A DNA stretch of 39,692 nt from an uncultured Mucilaginibacter sp. (GTDB lineage: Bacteria; Bacteroidota; Bacteroidia; Sphingobacteriales; Sphingobacteriaceae), in the NCBI RefSeq assembly GCF_903893715.1, contig NZ_CAITNG010000042.1:1-39692 (forward strand), read 5' to 3'. Positions 16,576-24,831 of the stretch are shown in pieces. The first letter of the stretch is position 1. Each line of letters starts with the position of its first letter. A model generated the notes under the pieces. The model saw nothing but the letters and a program-made list of their open reading frames with translations, searched no databases and was not told the DNA's origin. A program made the translations under genes and the position numbers.

Positions 16576-17124
16576 ATGGAAGAATTAGAAGACCCAACCG
16601 AATCATTACATGAGCGTATCCACGAAAGCGCGCACCATGCAGCCGAAAAAGGTAAAAACAAATGGATCGTCTACGTAGCGCTTACCACGGCCATCATTGC
16701 CGTGCTATCGGCCATCACCAGCTTACTGGCAGCTCATGCCGCTGATGAGACCATGCTGAGCCAAATAAAGGCCAGCGACCAATGGGCCTACTACCAGGCC
16801 AAAGGCATCAAAACCGATATCTTGATATCCGAGACCAAAACCCTGCAGGCCATGGGCCAAACCCCGCCGGCCGAAGATGTGGCCAAAATAAAAGATAATA
16901 AAAAACAGCAGGAAGAAATATCCAAAAAAGCCAAAGAGTTTGAGGAAGAATCAAAACTTAACGACGATAAGCACAACACCCTGGCCCGTTCGGTAACCTT
17001 GTTCCAAATAGCCATTGCCATTGGCGCCATATCCATCCTTATCAAAAAACGGATCTACTGGCTTATCAGCCTCGGCTTTGCAGGTGTGGCGACGTTTTAT
17101 TTTGTGATGGAATTGTTAGGGTAA
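16576..17124 (+). CDS. DUF4337-like membrane protein
   Basis: A 182-residue protein with a Glu/His-rich N-terminus, one span at about 32-52, a long central charged helix (about 85-135, likely coiled coil with KDNKKQQEEISKKAKEFEEES), and two C-terminal spans (about 138-158 and 160-180). The pattern, including an AADETMLSQIKASDQWAYYQ segment after the first span, matches DUF4337. Role unknown; the coiled coil may lie outside the cytoplasm depending on topology. It starts 33 nt after tsaB and may be co-transcribed. Confidence 0.75.
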   Translation: MEELEDPTESLHERIHESAHHAAEKGKNKWIVYVALTTAIIAVLSAITSLLAAHAADETMLSQIKASDQWAYYQAKGIKTDILISETKTLQAMGQTPPAEDVAKIKDNKKQQEEISKKAKEFEEESKLNDDKHNTLARSVTLFQIAIAIGAISILIKKRIYWLISLGFAGVATFYFVMELLG

Positions 17125-17131
17125 TAACTAT

Positions 17132-17632
17132 ATGAAGTTTTTTCCTCAAGAAAACATTTATATAATAAGTTCCTTAAAACCAGATGAGATACAATCGAGG
17201 TTAGAAAAACGCATCTCAGCCCCACCTTCAATAAAAATAAGTTTGTGGAGCAATACTATAAGCGAGGCGGATTTTGAAGGATATGTTTTAAATGGAATAT
17301 TCAAGTTAAAGCCAATAATCACCTATCGAAATTCCTTTATACCTGTAATAGAAGGATCGATTTCACCATATCTCGATGGCAGCCGCATTCATGTAAAAAT
17401 GGGATTAATCGATGCAATAAAGGTGTTTATGTCTGTTTGGCTATCATTTGCAGGAATTGGATTTATATCTATGCTGATTAGCCAGATTTTGTCCAGCAGC
17501 CTTTCAGCTGTCGTTCTGATTCCTTTGGGCATGTTTTCCTTTGGGTATGGGTTAACCAACTTCAGTTTTAAAATGGAGAGCAAAAGCAACATCGATACAT
17601 TACTTCGCGTGTGCGAAGGCAGTTTAGAATAA
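17132..17632 (+). CDS. Unrecognised membrane protein
   Basis: A 166-residue protein of unknown family. The first ~90 residues are soluble and beta-rich (IIYRNSFIPVIEGSIS-type strands, cytoplasmic or periplasmic), followed by two hydrophobic segments (about 96-118 and 122-142) and a short polar tail. The gene is AT-rich compared with tsaB and the gene before it, which suggests separate ancestry. It starts 7 nt after the DUF4337-like gene, so the two are probably co-expressed. It converges on the SMR-like gene with only 4 nt between stops. Confidence 0.6.
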   Translation: MKFFPQENIYIISSLKPDEIQSRLEKRISAPPSIKISLWSNTISEADFEGYVLNGIFKLKPIITYRNSFIPVIEGSISPYLDGSRIHVKMGLIDAIKVFMSVWLSFAGIGFISMLISQILSSSLSAVVLIPLGMFSFGYGLTNFSFKMESKSNIDTLLRVCEGSLE

Positions 17633-17636
17633 ACTC

Positions 17637-18023
17637 CTACGGCATCACCTTCTCCGGTGCGGCAACAAACTTTAAGCCTACTATACCGATAATAATCATC
17701 ATAATAAAGCCAAATTCGGCTATGGATATCTTTTGTTTGAAGTAAAACAACTCGATGCATTTGAGTACCACAATCGTCATGGCCGTCCATACTGAATAGG
17801 CGGTAGCATTGGTGAGTGATTTCAGCGAAAGCGAAAAGAAAAAGATATTACCGATACCAAACAGGATATAACCGATCAGCGGGGCAAGTATGGGCAAGCC
17901 GCCATTCATTTTATAAAAATTATCAAAGCGAACAGCTTTGATATTACTAAAGTTAAAGTATTTAACCGAGTAAGTCCAAAGGGCCTCGAACAACGAAGCG
18001 ATAAAGAGGTAAAACCAGCGCAA
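17637..18023 (-). CDS. SMR-type small multidrug transporter-like protein
   Basis: A 128-residue protein with four membrane spans. The start is a TTG at 18023: an in-frame stop lies nine codons upstream with no ATG between, and this start gives MRWFYLFIASLFEALWTYSVKY, aligning well with the first helix of EmrE-like proteins, including the membrane-embedded glutamate (E14). The remaining spans include LTNATAYSVWTAMTIVVLK. Family members export cations or toxic amines by proton antiport as dimers. It has an insertion of about 20 residues after helix 1 compared with EmrE. Confidence 0.75.
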   Translation of the reverse strand: MRWFYLFIASLFEALWTYSVKYFNFSNIKAVRFDNFYKMNGGLPILAPLIGYILFGIGNIFFFSLSLKSLTNATAYSVWTAMTIVVLKCIELFYFKQKISIAEFGFIMMIIIGIVGLKFVAAPEKVMP

Positions 18024-18077
18024 ATTATGTGTATTAGTGAATGATTAGCTAACTAACCTGCAAGATATAAAATTGTT

Positions 18078-19049
18078 TTAAACTTCCTGCAATTCAGGTT
18101 CGGGAGTTTCAACAGGTTGGTCAAGTGGGTGCTTTGACCGCAGCAGGGGGCGGGGTAACTGCATGAGGGGCATACCCAGCTTCTTTCTAAAAAAGTTCAT
18201 AAAGCGAGGGCGCAAATCATAGTACCAGGCAAACCATTTGTATTTCAATAGTTTCTGTTCATCAAAACGCTTTACCGAAAATGCGTGCTGTAAAAAATAG
18301 TCGCGGGGGTAATTATAGTGTAGCCCCCAGTTTTCCGGCTCATCGCCCGGTTTAAAGCCCGGATAGTAAGCGGTACCAAAAATATGGTCCCATATCGAAA
18401 ACTTAGTTGCAAAGTTGGCATGAAAAACTTCTATATAATTGGCATGATGCCACAAATGGAGCTCTGGCGAATTGATAACATATTTGAGCTTTCCCATCTT
18501 TACGTTGATATTAGCATGGATAAACATACCCTGCACCGCATCCAGCATAGCTTTAATCGGTACAACAACCGAATACGGGCCTAATAAGATCATGATAGGC
18601 GCAAACTCAATGGTTTGATTTATAATGATCTCTAATGCATGCGAGCGTGAGCCAGCTATAAAATCGACATATTTTACAGAGTGATGGGCCTCATGCGTAC
18701 GCCAAAAAAACTTATTATGGTGCTGAAAACGATGGAAGAGGTATATATACAAATCGTGCATAACGAGGAAAAACAGCACCTGTCCCCATACGGGCCACGC
18801 TTGGAACCACTTTATACCGCCCCAATGAATGTTGAGTTGTATCGGTGAAATGATATAGTCGAATATCAATATCTTTAACAGGAAGCTTTGTATGATGGTA
18901 TACCAAACCAAATCGACCCAAAAACCATCACGAAAGAAAGGTAAACCCTTACGATATGGTGCTACACGCTCCCATATAATCATTAAAACTATCCAGCATC
19001 CTAAAATTATCGAGCAAATAAACGTTACGTGGTCCAAATCTTGCCTCAT
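18078..19049 (-). CDS. Fatty acid hydroxylase / sterol desaturase superfamily protein
   Basis: A 323-residue integral membrane protein with about four spans in the first ~170 residues. The eight-histidine di-iron site of the superfamily is present: HRFQH at 106-110, HEAHH at 119-123 and HLWHH at 198-202, followed by DHIFGTAYYP. Relatives hydroxylate or desaturate sterols, carotenoids, fatty acids or ether lipids using O2. In Bacteroidetes the substrate may be a sulfonolipid, ornithine lipid or carotenoid, but this cannot be decided here. It lies beyond the terminator of the sugar locus and is probably its own transcript. Confidence 0.85.
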   Translation of the reverse strand: MRQDLDHVTFICSIILGCWIVLMIIWERVAPYRKGLPFFRDGFWVDLVWYTIIQSFLLKILIFDYIISPIQLNIHWGGIKWFQAWPVWGQVLFFLVMHDLYIYLFHRFQHHNKFFWRTHEAHHSVKYVDFIAGSRSHALEIIINQTIEFAPIMILLGPYSVVVPIKAMLDAVQGMFIHANINVKMGKLKYVINSPELHLWHHANYIEVFHANFATKFSIWDHIFGTAYYPGFKPGDEPENWGLHYNYPRDYFLQHAFSVKRFDEQKLLKYKWFAWYYDLRPRFMNFFRKKLGMPLMQLPRPLLRSKHPLDQPVETPEPELQEV

Positions 19050-19110
19050 GCAGCTATGTTCGTTTTGTTAAAAAGTTCATTCTTGCGCGAAATTAACAAT
19101 AGTGCAAGCT

Positions 19111-19154
19111 ATAAAAAATGACTTAGCCCCATTTTCTTAAAAATGAGGCTAAGT
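19111..19154 (-). terminator. Rho-independent terminator of the sugar locus
   Basis: On the minus strand ACTTAGCCTCATTTT (19154-19140) pairs with AAAATGGGGCTAAGT (19135-19121) across a 4-nt loop, a 15-bp stem with one mismatch, and is followed by CATTTTTTAT. It lies about 50 nt after the NeuB-like gene stop and should end the eight-gene transcript. Confidence 0.85.
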
Positions 19155-19205
19155 TTACACTTTATTTACTAATGTTGCCAGCACAGCCGACAAATCAAAA
19201 GTGAT

Positions 19206-20111
19206 TTATTTTACCGGCTCGTTGATGTTTACACGTAAGCGTTTCATCGGGCCTAATTCCGACTCATAAACTTTCTTCACACCATCGCCCAAAGCTGTTT
19301 CAATATCGCGAATATCGCGTACCAAACGTTGGAAACCTCCCGGCTCAACCGATGCGGCATGATCAGATCCCCACATAGCGCGGTCTAATGTAAAATGGCG
19401 TTCAACAAAAGCAGCACCTATAGCAACGGCTGCTACGGTGGTAGCCAAACCCGTTTCGTGGCCCGAATAGCCAATCGGCGCATCTGGGAATTTAACCGCC
19501 AAAGTTTGTATCATTTTCAAGTTCAATTCCTCCGGTTTGCAAGGATATGCCGAAGTAGAATGAGCCAATGATACCGGGTAGTTTTTGTCGAATTTATATA
19601 CCAAAGCCATGGCGTCATCAATTTCTTGTGTAGTCGACATACCGCTCGACAGCATCAATGGCCTACCTGTCGCCAATACCTTTTCTATCAAAGGGAAATC
19701 GGTTAGCGATGCTGATGCCAATTTGTAAACCGGTGTGTCAAACTGCTCCATAAAATCAACGGCTTCAACGTCCCATGTCGATACGAACCAATCGATTCCC
19801 AATTTTTTGCAATACGCATCAATTGCCGAATACTCATCAAAACCAAATTCGGTTTTACGTTTGTAATCAATATAGCTCATGCGGCCCCAAGGGGTATCGC
19901 GCATAATTTCCCATTGGTCTTTCGGAACGCATATTTCGGGGGTGCGTTTTTGAAATTTCACCGCGTCTACCTTTGCAGCTACAGCTTCATCAATTAACTT
20001 TTTCGCGATTTCTAACGAACCGTTGTGGTTGATACCGATTTCGGCAATAATGTAACAAGGCGCACCTGCTCCAATGCTGCGGCCGGTATTCAATTTGATA
20101 GTTTTAGACAT
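19206..20111 (-). CDS. NeuB-family ulosonic acid synthase lacking the SAF domain
   Basis: A 301-residue TIM-barrel enzyme of the sialic acid synthase family, which condenses phosphoenolpyruvate with an aldose to give a 3-deoxy-2-ulosonic acid. Seen: EIGINHNG at 24-31, KFQKRTPE at 52-59, LSSGMS in the middle, GYSGHE near 218-223 and the late ERHFTLD...GSDHAASVEPGGF segment. Usual family proteins are about 335-370 residues with a C-terminal antifreeze-like SAF domain that helps bind the sugar in the partner subunit; here the chain ends soon after the barrel (KRLRVNINEPVK). Substrate may thus differ from N-acetylmannosamine. It follows the KdsC-like gene by 8 nt and is the last gene of the locus. 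Confidence 0.85.
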   Translation of the reverse strand: MSKTIKLNTGRSIGAGAPCYIIAEIGINHNGSLEIAKKLIDEAVAAKVDAVKFQKRTPEICVPKDQWEIMRDTPWGRMSYIDYKRKTEFGFDEYSAIDAYCKKLGIDWFVSTWDVEAVDFMEQFDTPVYKLASASLTDFPLIEKVLATGRPLMLSSGMSTTQEIDDAMALVYKFDKNYPVSLAHSTSAYPCKPEELNLKMIQTLAVKFPDAPIGYSGHETGLATTVAAVAIGAAFVERHFTLDRAMWGSDHAASVEPGGFQRLVRDIRDIETALGDGVKKVYESELGPMKRLRVNINEPVK

Positions 20112-20119
20112 ATTGATCT

Positions 20120-20626
20120 TTATTTTTTTGTTTTAGCCGAAATAATGAGTTCGGCAAACTCTCTGAAACATCCTTCGCCACCTTTCGCCTGGCAAATATA
20201 ATCTACTTTTTCTTTAACAAACGAAATAGCGTCATTCGGTCCTGCGGTAAAGCCAACCAACTTCATCACTTCTATGTCGTTTACGTCATCGCCTATGTAG
20301 GCAATCTCTTCCGGTTTTAAATCTGGCAAAGCACTTAATATCTTATGCAATACCGCAGGTTTATCTTTAGCCCCCAAATGCAATTGGGTTATCTTCAGTT
20401 TCTCTGCCCTTTTTGCTACCGATGGCGACATTTCGCCGGTAATGATGCCCGTTTCAACACCGCAAAGGTTACGCAGGCGTTCAACCGCCATGCCATCCTT
20501 AATGTTGAATTTCTTCATCAACTCACCATTCTCTCCATAATATACGCCTCCGTCGGTCAAAACCCCGTCGCAGTCGGTTATCAGCATTTTTATTTTTTCA
20601 GCTTTCGCTTTTAGTTCATTTGTCAT
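20120..20626 (-). CDS. KdsC-like HAD phosphatase
   Basis: A 168-residue HAD-superfamily phosphatase of the KdsC/YrbI group, which removes phosphate from 3-deoxyulosonate 8- or 9-phosphates. Catalytic DCDGVLTDG starts at D18 (nucleophile) and D20; the later metal-binding GDDVNDIE is at 112-119. KdsC-type proteins are cap-less tetramers of this length. Paired with a NeuB-like synthase it suggests that the condensation product is phosphorylated. Its first codons (MTNEL) are written in the words of the adjacent repeat, so the N-terminus may have been recast by it. KDO itself is made in Gram-negatives by another copy, so this one is probably dedicated to the locus. Confidence 0.85.
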   Translation of the reverse strand: MTNELKAKAEKIKMLITDCDGVLTDGGVYYGENGELMKKFNIKDGMAVERLRNLCGVETGIITGEMSPSVAKRAEKLKITQLHLGAKDKPAVLHKILSALPDLKPEEIAYIGDDVNDIEVMKLVGFTAGPNDAISFVKEKVDYICQAKGGEGCFREFAELIISAKTKK

Positions 20627-20774
20627 TAGTTCATTTGTTCTTTAGCAGCGATTGTTCATTAGTTCATTAGTTCATTAGTCATTTGTTCATTAGTGTCTAT
20701 CGCTTTACGTTTTATTGGTCGATTTTTATTGAGATATGACCAATAAACTGATGAACCAGTGAACCAATGAACTA
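20612..20774. repeat. Word-repeat hairpin between SDR and KdsC-like genes
   Basis: The first arm (20612-20696) is about ten degenerate copies of GTTCATTA/TCATTTGT; the second arm (20737-20774) is the complement in words like GAACCAGTGAACCAATGAAC. The element fills the whole gap inside the operon. Its left end covers the KdsC-like start codon and first codons, its right end the SDR stop codon. It may form a long imperfect stem that affects translation or stability of the downstream genes. Confidence 0.75.
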
Positions 20775-21575
20775 TATGGCCGTCCAACCTCCGTCAACAA
20801 CTAAGTTCGCGCCGGTCATATAAGCCGAAGCATCACTTGCTAAAAATATCAACGCCCCCTGGTAATCGGTAGGTTGCGCCATCCTGCCTAACAATGTTTT
20901 GGCGGAATAATTACTTACAAAAAATTCATTCTGGCTATTCTCCACCCCACCCGGCGAAAGTGTATTCACCCTTACGCCCTTTTCGCCCCAATAAGCGGCT
21001 AAAAAACGGGTAAAGTTAATTACCGCGCCTTTGGTAACAGGGTAAGCCGCCGACTTATAGAACGTCTGTTCACCACATTCATTGCGGTAGATGCTTTGGT
21101 CGGGACCAACCATGCCATACGTCGAGGCGACGTTAATAATGCTGCCACTACCCTGGTCCGCCATCACCGTACCAAATACTTGAGAACACAGGAATACGCC
21201 TGTGATGTTTACATCAATGGATTTTTGAAAGGCATCCAACGGATAATTCTCAAATGCCGACAGGTCTTTTGCCATCGCAGGATTTTCGAACATGTCGTTG
21301 ATAGCGGCATTGTTCACAAGGATGTCTATAGAACCATATTTGGCTAATATTTTATCGCGGGCCGCTTTCAGCGAATCGGGGCTGGTAACATCAACACCTA
21401 AGCCGGTATGGTCCATCCCTAAGGTTGTAGCAAACTCATGCGATTTGGCTTCGTTTACATCGGCCACTACCACATTAGCCCCTGCCAAAACCAGTGCTTC
21501 GCAATGCTTTTTACCGATAAGGCCCAAAGCCCCTGTAACTATCGCGGTTTTTCCTTTTAACGAAAAAAGCTCCAT
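20772..21575 (-). CDS. SDR-family oxidoreductase
   Basis: A 267-residue classical short-chain dehydrogenase. The NAD(P)-binding motif is VTGALGLIG (13-21), followed by VVADVNE with an acidic residue that favours NAD+; NNAAIND is at 86-92 and the catalytic set is S149 or T150 plus Y176 and K180 (YPVTK). The C-terminal GGWTAI is typical. It resembles gluconate 5-dehydrogenase-type sugar SDRs. In this locus it may oxidise a sugar hydroxyl to the ketone that the class III aminotransferase (4 nt upstream) aminates, or do the reverse reduction. Its stop codon lies in the word-repeat. Confidence 0.85.
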   Translation of the reverse strand: MELFSLKGKTAIVTGALGLIGKKHCEALVLAGANVVVADVNEAKSHEFATTLGMDHTGLGVDVTSPDSLKAARDKILAKYGSIDILVNNAAINDMFENPAMAKDLSAFENYPLDAFQKSIDVNITGVFLCSQVFGTVMADQGSGSIINVASTYGMVGPDQSIYRNECGEQTFYKSAAYPVTKGAVINFTRFLAAYWGEKGVRVNTLSPGGVENSQNEFFVSNYSAKTLLGRMAQPTDYQGALIFLASDASAYMTGANLVVDGGWTAI

Positions 21576-21579
21576 CCTG

Positions 21580-22917
21580 TTAAACCGTTTTTGGTTTGAT
21601 ATTATAATCGCTTACCTTACGGAAAACAGCCTCTAACACTTCGCCTTTTAAGTACGATTTTACGTTCTTGCTTTCGATGGCCTCTTTTAGCAAAGGCATT
21701 ACATCGCGGTAAGCAGATAAAGTATACTCAATATCCTGGTCGCTGTGGCTGTAGCACATGTTATGGAAACCGGCCCAAAGCACGCCTCGTTTTATCATTT
21801 CCTGTTGCATAAAGGCTTTTACTTCCAAACCGTTACCGGCCTCTGGTGTAAAAGTCACCATGCTTCGGCAGTTATACCCAATGCAGCGGGTGTATTTATC
21901 AACACCAAATTCAATAGCTATCTGGTTGTAGCCATCTTTTAACAAAGCGCCTTTTTCATCCAGGTATTTTGGAACCTGCTTGTCGCGAAGCTCATTAATC
22001 GTCGCGATTGATGCTGCCAACGATAAAGTCTCGCCACCAAAAGTGGTATAGCTAAACACTTCAGAGTTGAACAACTCCATCACATCGGCACGGCCGGTCA
22101 ATATTGCTATCGGCATACCGTTGGCGCAAGCTTTCGAGAATACAGCCAGATCAGCCTTCACATCAAAATACTCCTGCGCGCCACCCAATGCAATGCGGAA
22201 ACCGGTCCACATCTCATCAAATATCAGCAGCGTTCCGTTAGCAGTACAAACTTCGGCCAGTTCTTTCAAAAAGCCCGGTTTTGGCGCTTCAAAAATGAAT
22301 GGTTCTAATATCAAAGCGGCAACAGTTTCATCCAACGCTTCTTTTATGCTTTCGATATTGTTGTAATCGAAAGTATAAGTCATGTTCTGGATAGCTTCAG
22401 GTATACCCGCGTTACGGCTGGTGATGCCTATATACCAATCGTGCCAGCCGTGGTAACCACAGCAAAATATCTTTTCGCGACCGGTAAACGCACGTGCAAC
22501 ACGTACCGCAGCCGAGCAAACATCGGCACCTGTTTTTGATATCTTAACCGCTTCTGCGTTCGGGATAACTTCTTTTATCAGTTCAGAATACTCAACTTCC
22601 AAAGGGTGCATCAACGAGAATGTAATACCTTCTTCCAATTGTTTTTTTATCGCTTCGTCAACAACCGGATAGCAATAACCTAACGATACCGGCCCGATAG
22701 CCGCGTTATAATCAATATATTCATTGCCATCCACATCCCAAACGTGCGAACCTTTTCCTTTTTGGATATATTTTGGCGCTACTCCTTTAGTCCACTGGCC
22801 GGGGCCTTTGGCTAAGGTTTGGGTAACGGGTTTCTGCGCTTTTAAAGCGCGTTCATACAGTTCGTTCGATTTTTCGATGACCGGGTAATCGGCATTGAAT
22901 TTTACGGTATTTGGCAT
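21580..22917 (-). CDS. Class III aminotransferase (GSA aminomutase-like)
   Basis: A 445-residue PLP enzyme of aminotransferase class III. Visible are YHGWHDW at 155-161 (ring-stacking region), DEMWTGF with D234, and the Schiff-base lysine K262 in FSKACANGMP. It resembles glutamate-1-semialdehyde aminomutase but lies in a sugar locus far from heme genes and lacks that enzyme's usual GGGLP loop after the lysine. Class III sugar aminotransferases are unusual: most nucleotide-sugar aminases are of the DegT/AryC1 type. It probably places an amino group on an open-chain or terminal carbonyl. Spacing to the SDR is 4 nt, to the transketolase C-subunit 74 nt. Confidence 0.87.
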   Translation of the reverse strand: MPNTVKFNADYPVIEKSNELYERALKAQKPVTQTLAKGPGQWTKGVAPKYIQKGKGSHVWDVDGNEYIDYNAAIGPVSLGYCYPVVDEAIKKQLEEGITFSLMHPLEVEYSELIKEVIPNAEAVKISKTGADVCSAAVRVARAFTGREKIFCCGYHGWHDWYIGITSRNAGIPEAIQNMTYTFDYNNIESIKEALDETVAALILEPFIFEAPKPGFLKELAEVCTANGTLLIFDEMWTGFRIALGGAQEYFDVKADLAVFSKACANGMPIAILTGRADVMELFNSEVFSYTTFGGETLSLAASIATINELRDKQVPKYLDEKGALLKDGYNQIAIEFGVDKYTRCIGYNCRSMVTFTPEAGNGLEVKAFMQQEMIKRGVLWAGFHNMCYSHSDQDIEYTLSAYRDVMPLLKEAIESKNVKSYLKGEVLEAVFRKVSDYNIKPKTV

Positions 22918-22991
22918 GTTCTTAAATTATAAAGTCAAAATTTAAAAAGTAAAATATGGGTATTTATGGGTACTCTACTTTTATTAATATG

Positions 22992-23927
22992 TTATTCGGC
23001 AAATTCAGGTGTGGCTATCTCGGGTTGAATAGCATTTGTTGAAAAGCCTAATATCTTTTCGGCAATCTGTTTGCCGGTAAATCCTTCATAAGCCAACACA
23101 TCGGGCAGTAAAGCAGGTTTGAACCATTTGTCCAGCCCGTAAGGCAATACTTTTGCCGATGTTTGATGCTTCAATAGGGTTTCGGCAACAATGCTGTACA
23201 GGCCACCGGTATTAAAGTGGTCTTCCAGCGTTACCAATAGTTTTGAAGTTTTGGCAACTTTAATGATGGCTGCTTCATCCACGGGTTTTAAGCTGCGCAT
23301 ATTCAACAAGCCAACCGATAAACCCTGAGCCTTCAATATCTCAACAGCTACCAAAGCCTGCTCGAACAACAAGCCGTAAGTCAGGATAGTTACATCTTTA
23401 CCTTCGGCAATTACTTCGGCTTTGCCTATCTCAAATGGTGTATGCTGATAATCGGTTTTGCGGGTATTGATACGTATGTAGGCTGGATTTGGCGAGTTCC
23501 AAATGGTTTCGATCATGCCTACCAGATCTTGCTCATCGGCGGCAGCAAAAACCGTTACATTGGGTATGCCGCGCATAATGCTTACATCCTCTATAGCCTG
23601 GTGGGTTGCACCATTACCGTCCGACAAGAAGCCGGGGATGAACGCGCTCAATTTTACAGGCAAATTCGGGATACCTGCATCGGTACGTACAAACTCAAAA
23701 GCACGCATCGACAGGAACGATGCCAGTGCGTGCAGCACCGGGATACGTCCGCGTAAAGCTAAACCTGCCGCCGCGCCAACCATGGTCTGTTCCGTAATGC
23801 CTGTATCAACAAAACGGGCGCCTAATTTAGCGGGTAAATTGCGTATCAAAGCTCTGTTCTCTGCCGTCATTACGATAAATCGCTCATCGTTCACAGCTAA
23901 TTCGGTCAATAATTCTTCGTACGACAT
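22992..23927 (-). CDS. Transketolase C-terminal subunit
   Basis: A 311-residue protein corresponding to the pyrimidine-binding and C-terminal domains of transketolase. The glutamate that activates thiamine diphosphate is E46 in DTGITEQTMVGAAAGLA; the transketolase pattern continues with SFLSMRAFEFVR and a C-terminal domain ending near residue 295. With the N-subunit encoded 1 nt upstream it should form a heterotetramer that transfers a two-carbon ketol unit. Split transketolases of this kind in accessory loci are usually specialised and not the housekeeping pentose-phosphate enzyme. The ~15 C-terminal residues are extra. Confidence 0.87.
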   Translation of the reverse strand: MSYEELLTELAVNDERFIVMTAENRALIRNLPAKLGARFVDTGITEQTMVGAAAGLALRGRIPVLHALASFLSMRAFEFVRTDAGIPNLPVKLSAFIPGFLSDGNGATHQAIEDVSIMRGIPNVTVFAAADEQDLVGMIETIWNSPNPAYIRINTRKTDYQHTPFEIGKAEVIAEGKDVTILTYGLLFEQALVAVEILKAQGLSVGLLNMRSLKPVDEAAIIKVAKTSKLLVTLEDHFNTGGLYSIVAETLLKHQTSAKVLPYGLDKWFKPALLPDVLAYEGFTGKQIAEKILGFSTNAIQPEIATPEFAE

Positions 23928-23928
23928 C

Positions 23929-24771
23929 TTATCTTACTACTAATGTTTCTGATGTTAATTCTGTTGTTTCATCACCGCCAAGTTCTTTTAAAAGCGACTC
24001 TACCTCCTCGTGAGTAAAGTTGCAGAACCAGCGGTCGGCGCGGGCTTGTATGCTTGGTAAACCTTTACCGCGAACGGTATCAGCAATCACCACATTCAGT
24101 TTTCCGGTTTCGAAAGGATAGGCCGAGAAGGCTTCGTGCAAAGCCTCAAAACTGTGCCCGTCAATACGTTTAACCGAAGCGCCAAAGGCAGTAAATTTAT
24201 CGTGCAACGGCTCCAACGGAATCAAATCCTCAGTCGCCATATTGGCCTGGAACTGATTCCTGTCTACTACAAATATCAGGTTATCTAACTTATAAGCGTT
24301 AGCTACTAAAACGGCTTCCCAGCAGGTGCCTTCGTTTAATTCTCCATCGCCTAAAATACAAACTACTTTATTTTTACCGCCGCGCATTTTGATGTCCAAA
24401 GCCACGCCAATAGCTACTGAAGGCAAATGGCCCAATGAACCCGAGTGAAACTCGATGCCCGGTATTTTGGTGTTGGGATGCCAGTAAAAGTTATCTTCTG
24501 TCGAAAGGTGGTTCTTTAAACGTTCCACGTCCATCAAGCCAATCTCGGCAAAGGTGCCATAAAGCGCCGGCACGTCATGCCCTTTCGAAAGGAAAAGATA
24601 ATCGCGGTTCGGGTCGTCAAGGTTGTCTTTATTGATATTTAAAAAACTGGTGTAGAGGTATACGATCAGATCGGTTGCCGATAACGAAGCGCCCACAAAA
24701 CAGCCCCCGTCGGTAGACATGCGGATGATATGCTGGCGAACTTTAAAAGCTATATCACTTAAATTATTCAT
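23929..24771 (-). CDS. Transketolase N-terminal subunit
   Basis: A 280-residue protein corresponding to the diphosphate-binding domain of transketolase. The thiamine diphosphate motif GDGELNEG begins at 141 and ends around N172 in VVDRNQ; SKGHDVPALYG (62-72) and FHSGSLGHLPSVAIG (108-122) are conserved family segments with the substrate-phosphate and cofactor histidines. Its stop and the next gene's ATG are separated by 1 nt, so equimolar synthesis is likely. It is separated from the cytidylyltransferase gene by 60 nt without a recognisable promoter. Confidence 0.88.
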   Translation of the reverse strand: MNNLSDIAFKVRQHIIRMSTDGGCFVGASLSATDLIVYLYTSFLNINKDNLDDPNRDYLFLSKGHDVPALYGTFAEIGLMDVERLKNHLSTEDNFYWHPNTKIPGIEFHSGSLGHLPSVAIGVALDIKMRGGKNKVVCILGDGELNEGTCWEAVLVANAYKLDNLIFVVDRNQFQANMATEDLIPLEPLHDKFTAFGASVKRIDGHSFEALHEAFSAYPFETGKLNVVIADTVRGKGLPSIQARADRWFCNFTHEEVESLLKELGGDETTELTSETLVVR

Positions 24772-24831
24772 ACAGAGAACTTTATAAATTACTTTTAAAT
24801 TGAGTAACGTTGGGTAAATATAGTAATAATG

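Noticed and set aside
20612..20774. CRISPR-like array of TTCATTAG repeats
   Set aside because: Repeat units are only 6-12 nt, variable and adjacent, with no unique spacers or cas genes; the two arms are complementary, so it is a hairpin.
21580..22917. hemL (glutamate-1-semialdehyde aminomutase) for heme synthesis
   Set aside because: The protein lies in a compact sugar locus, the sequence after the PLP lysine differs from hemL, and no tetrapyrrole gene is in the operon.
22992..24771. Housekeeping transketolase or acetoin/pyruvate dehydrogenase E1
   Set aside because: The order and motifs fit a split transketolase, there is no E2/E3 gene, and location inside the sugar operon points to a dedicated enzyme.
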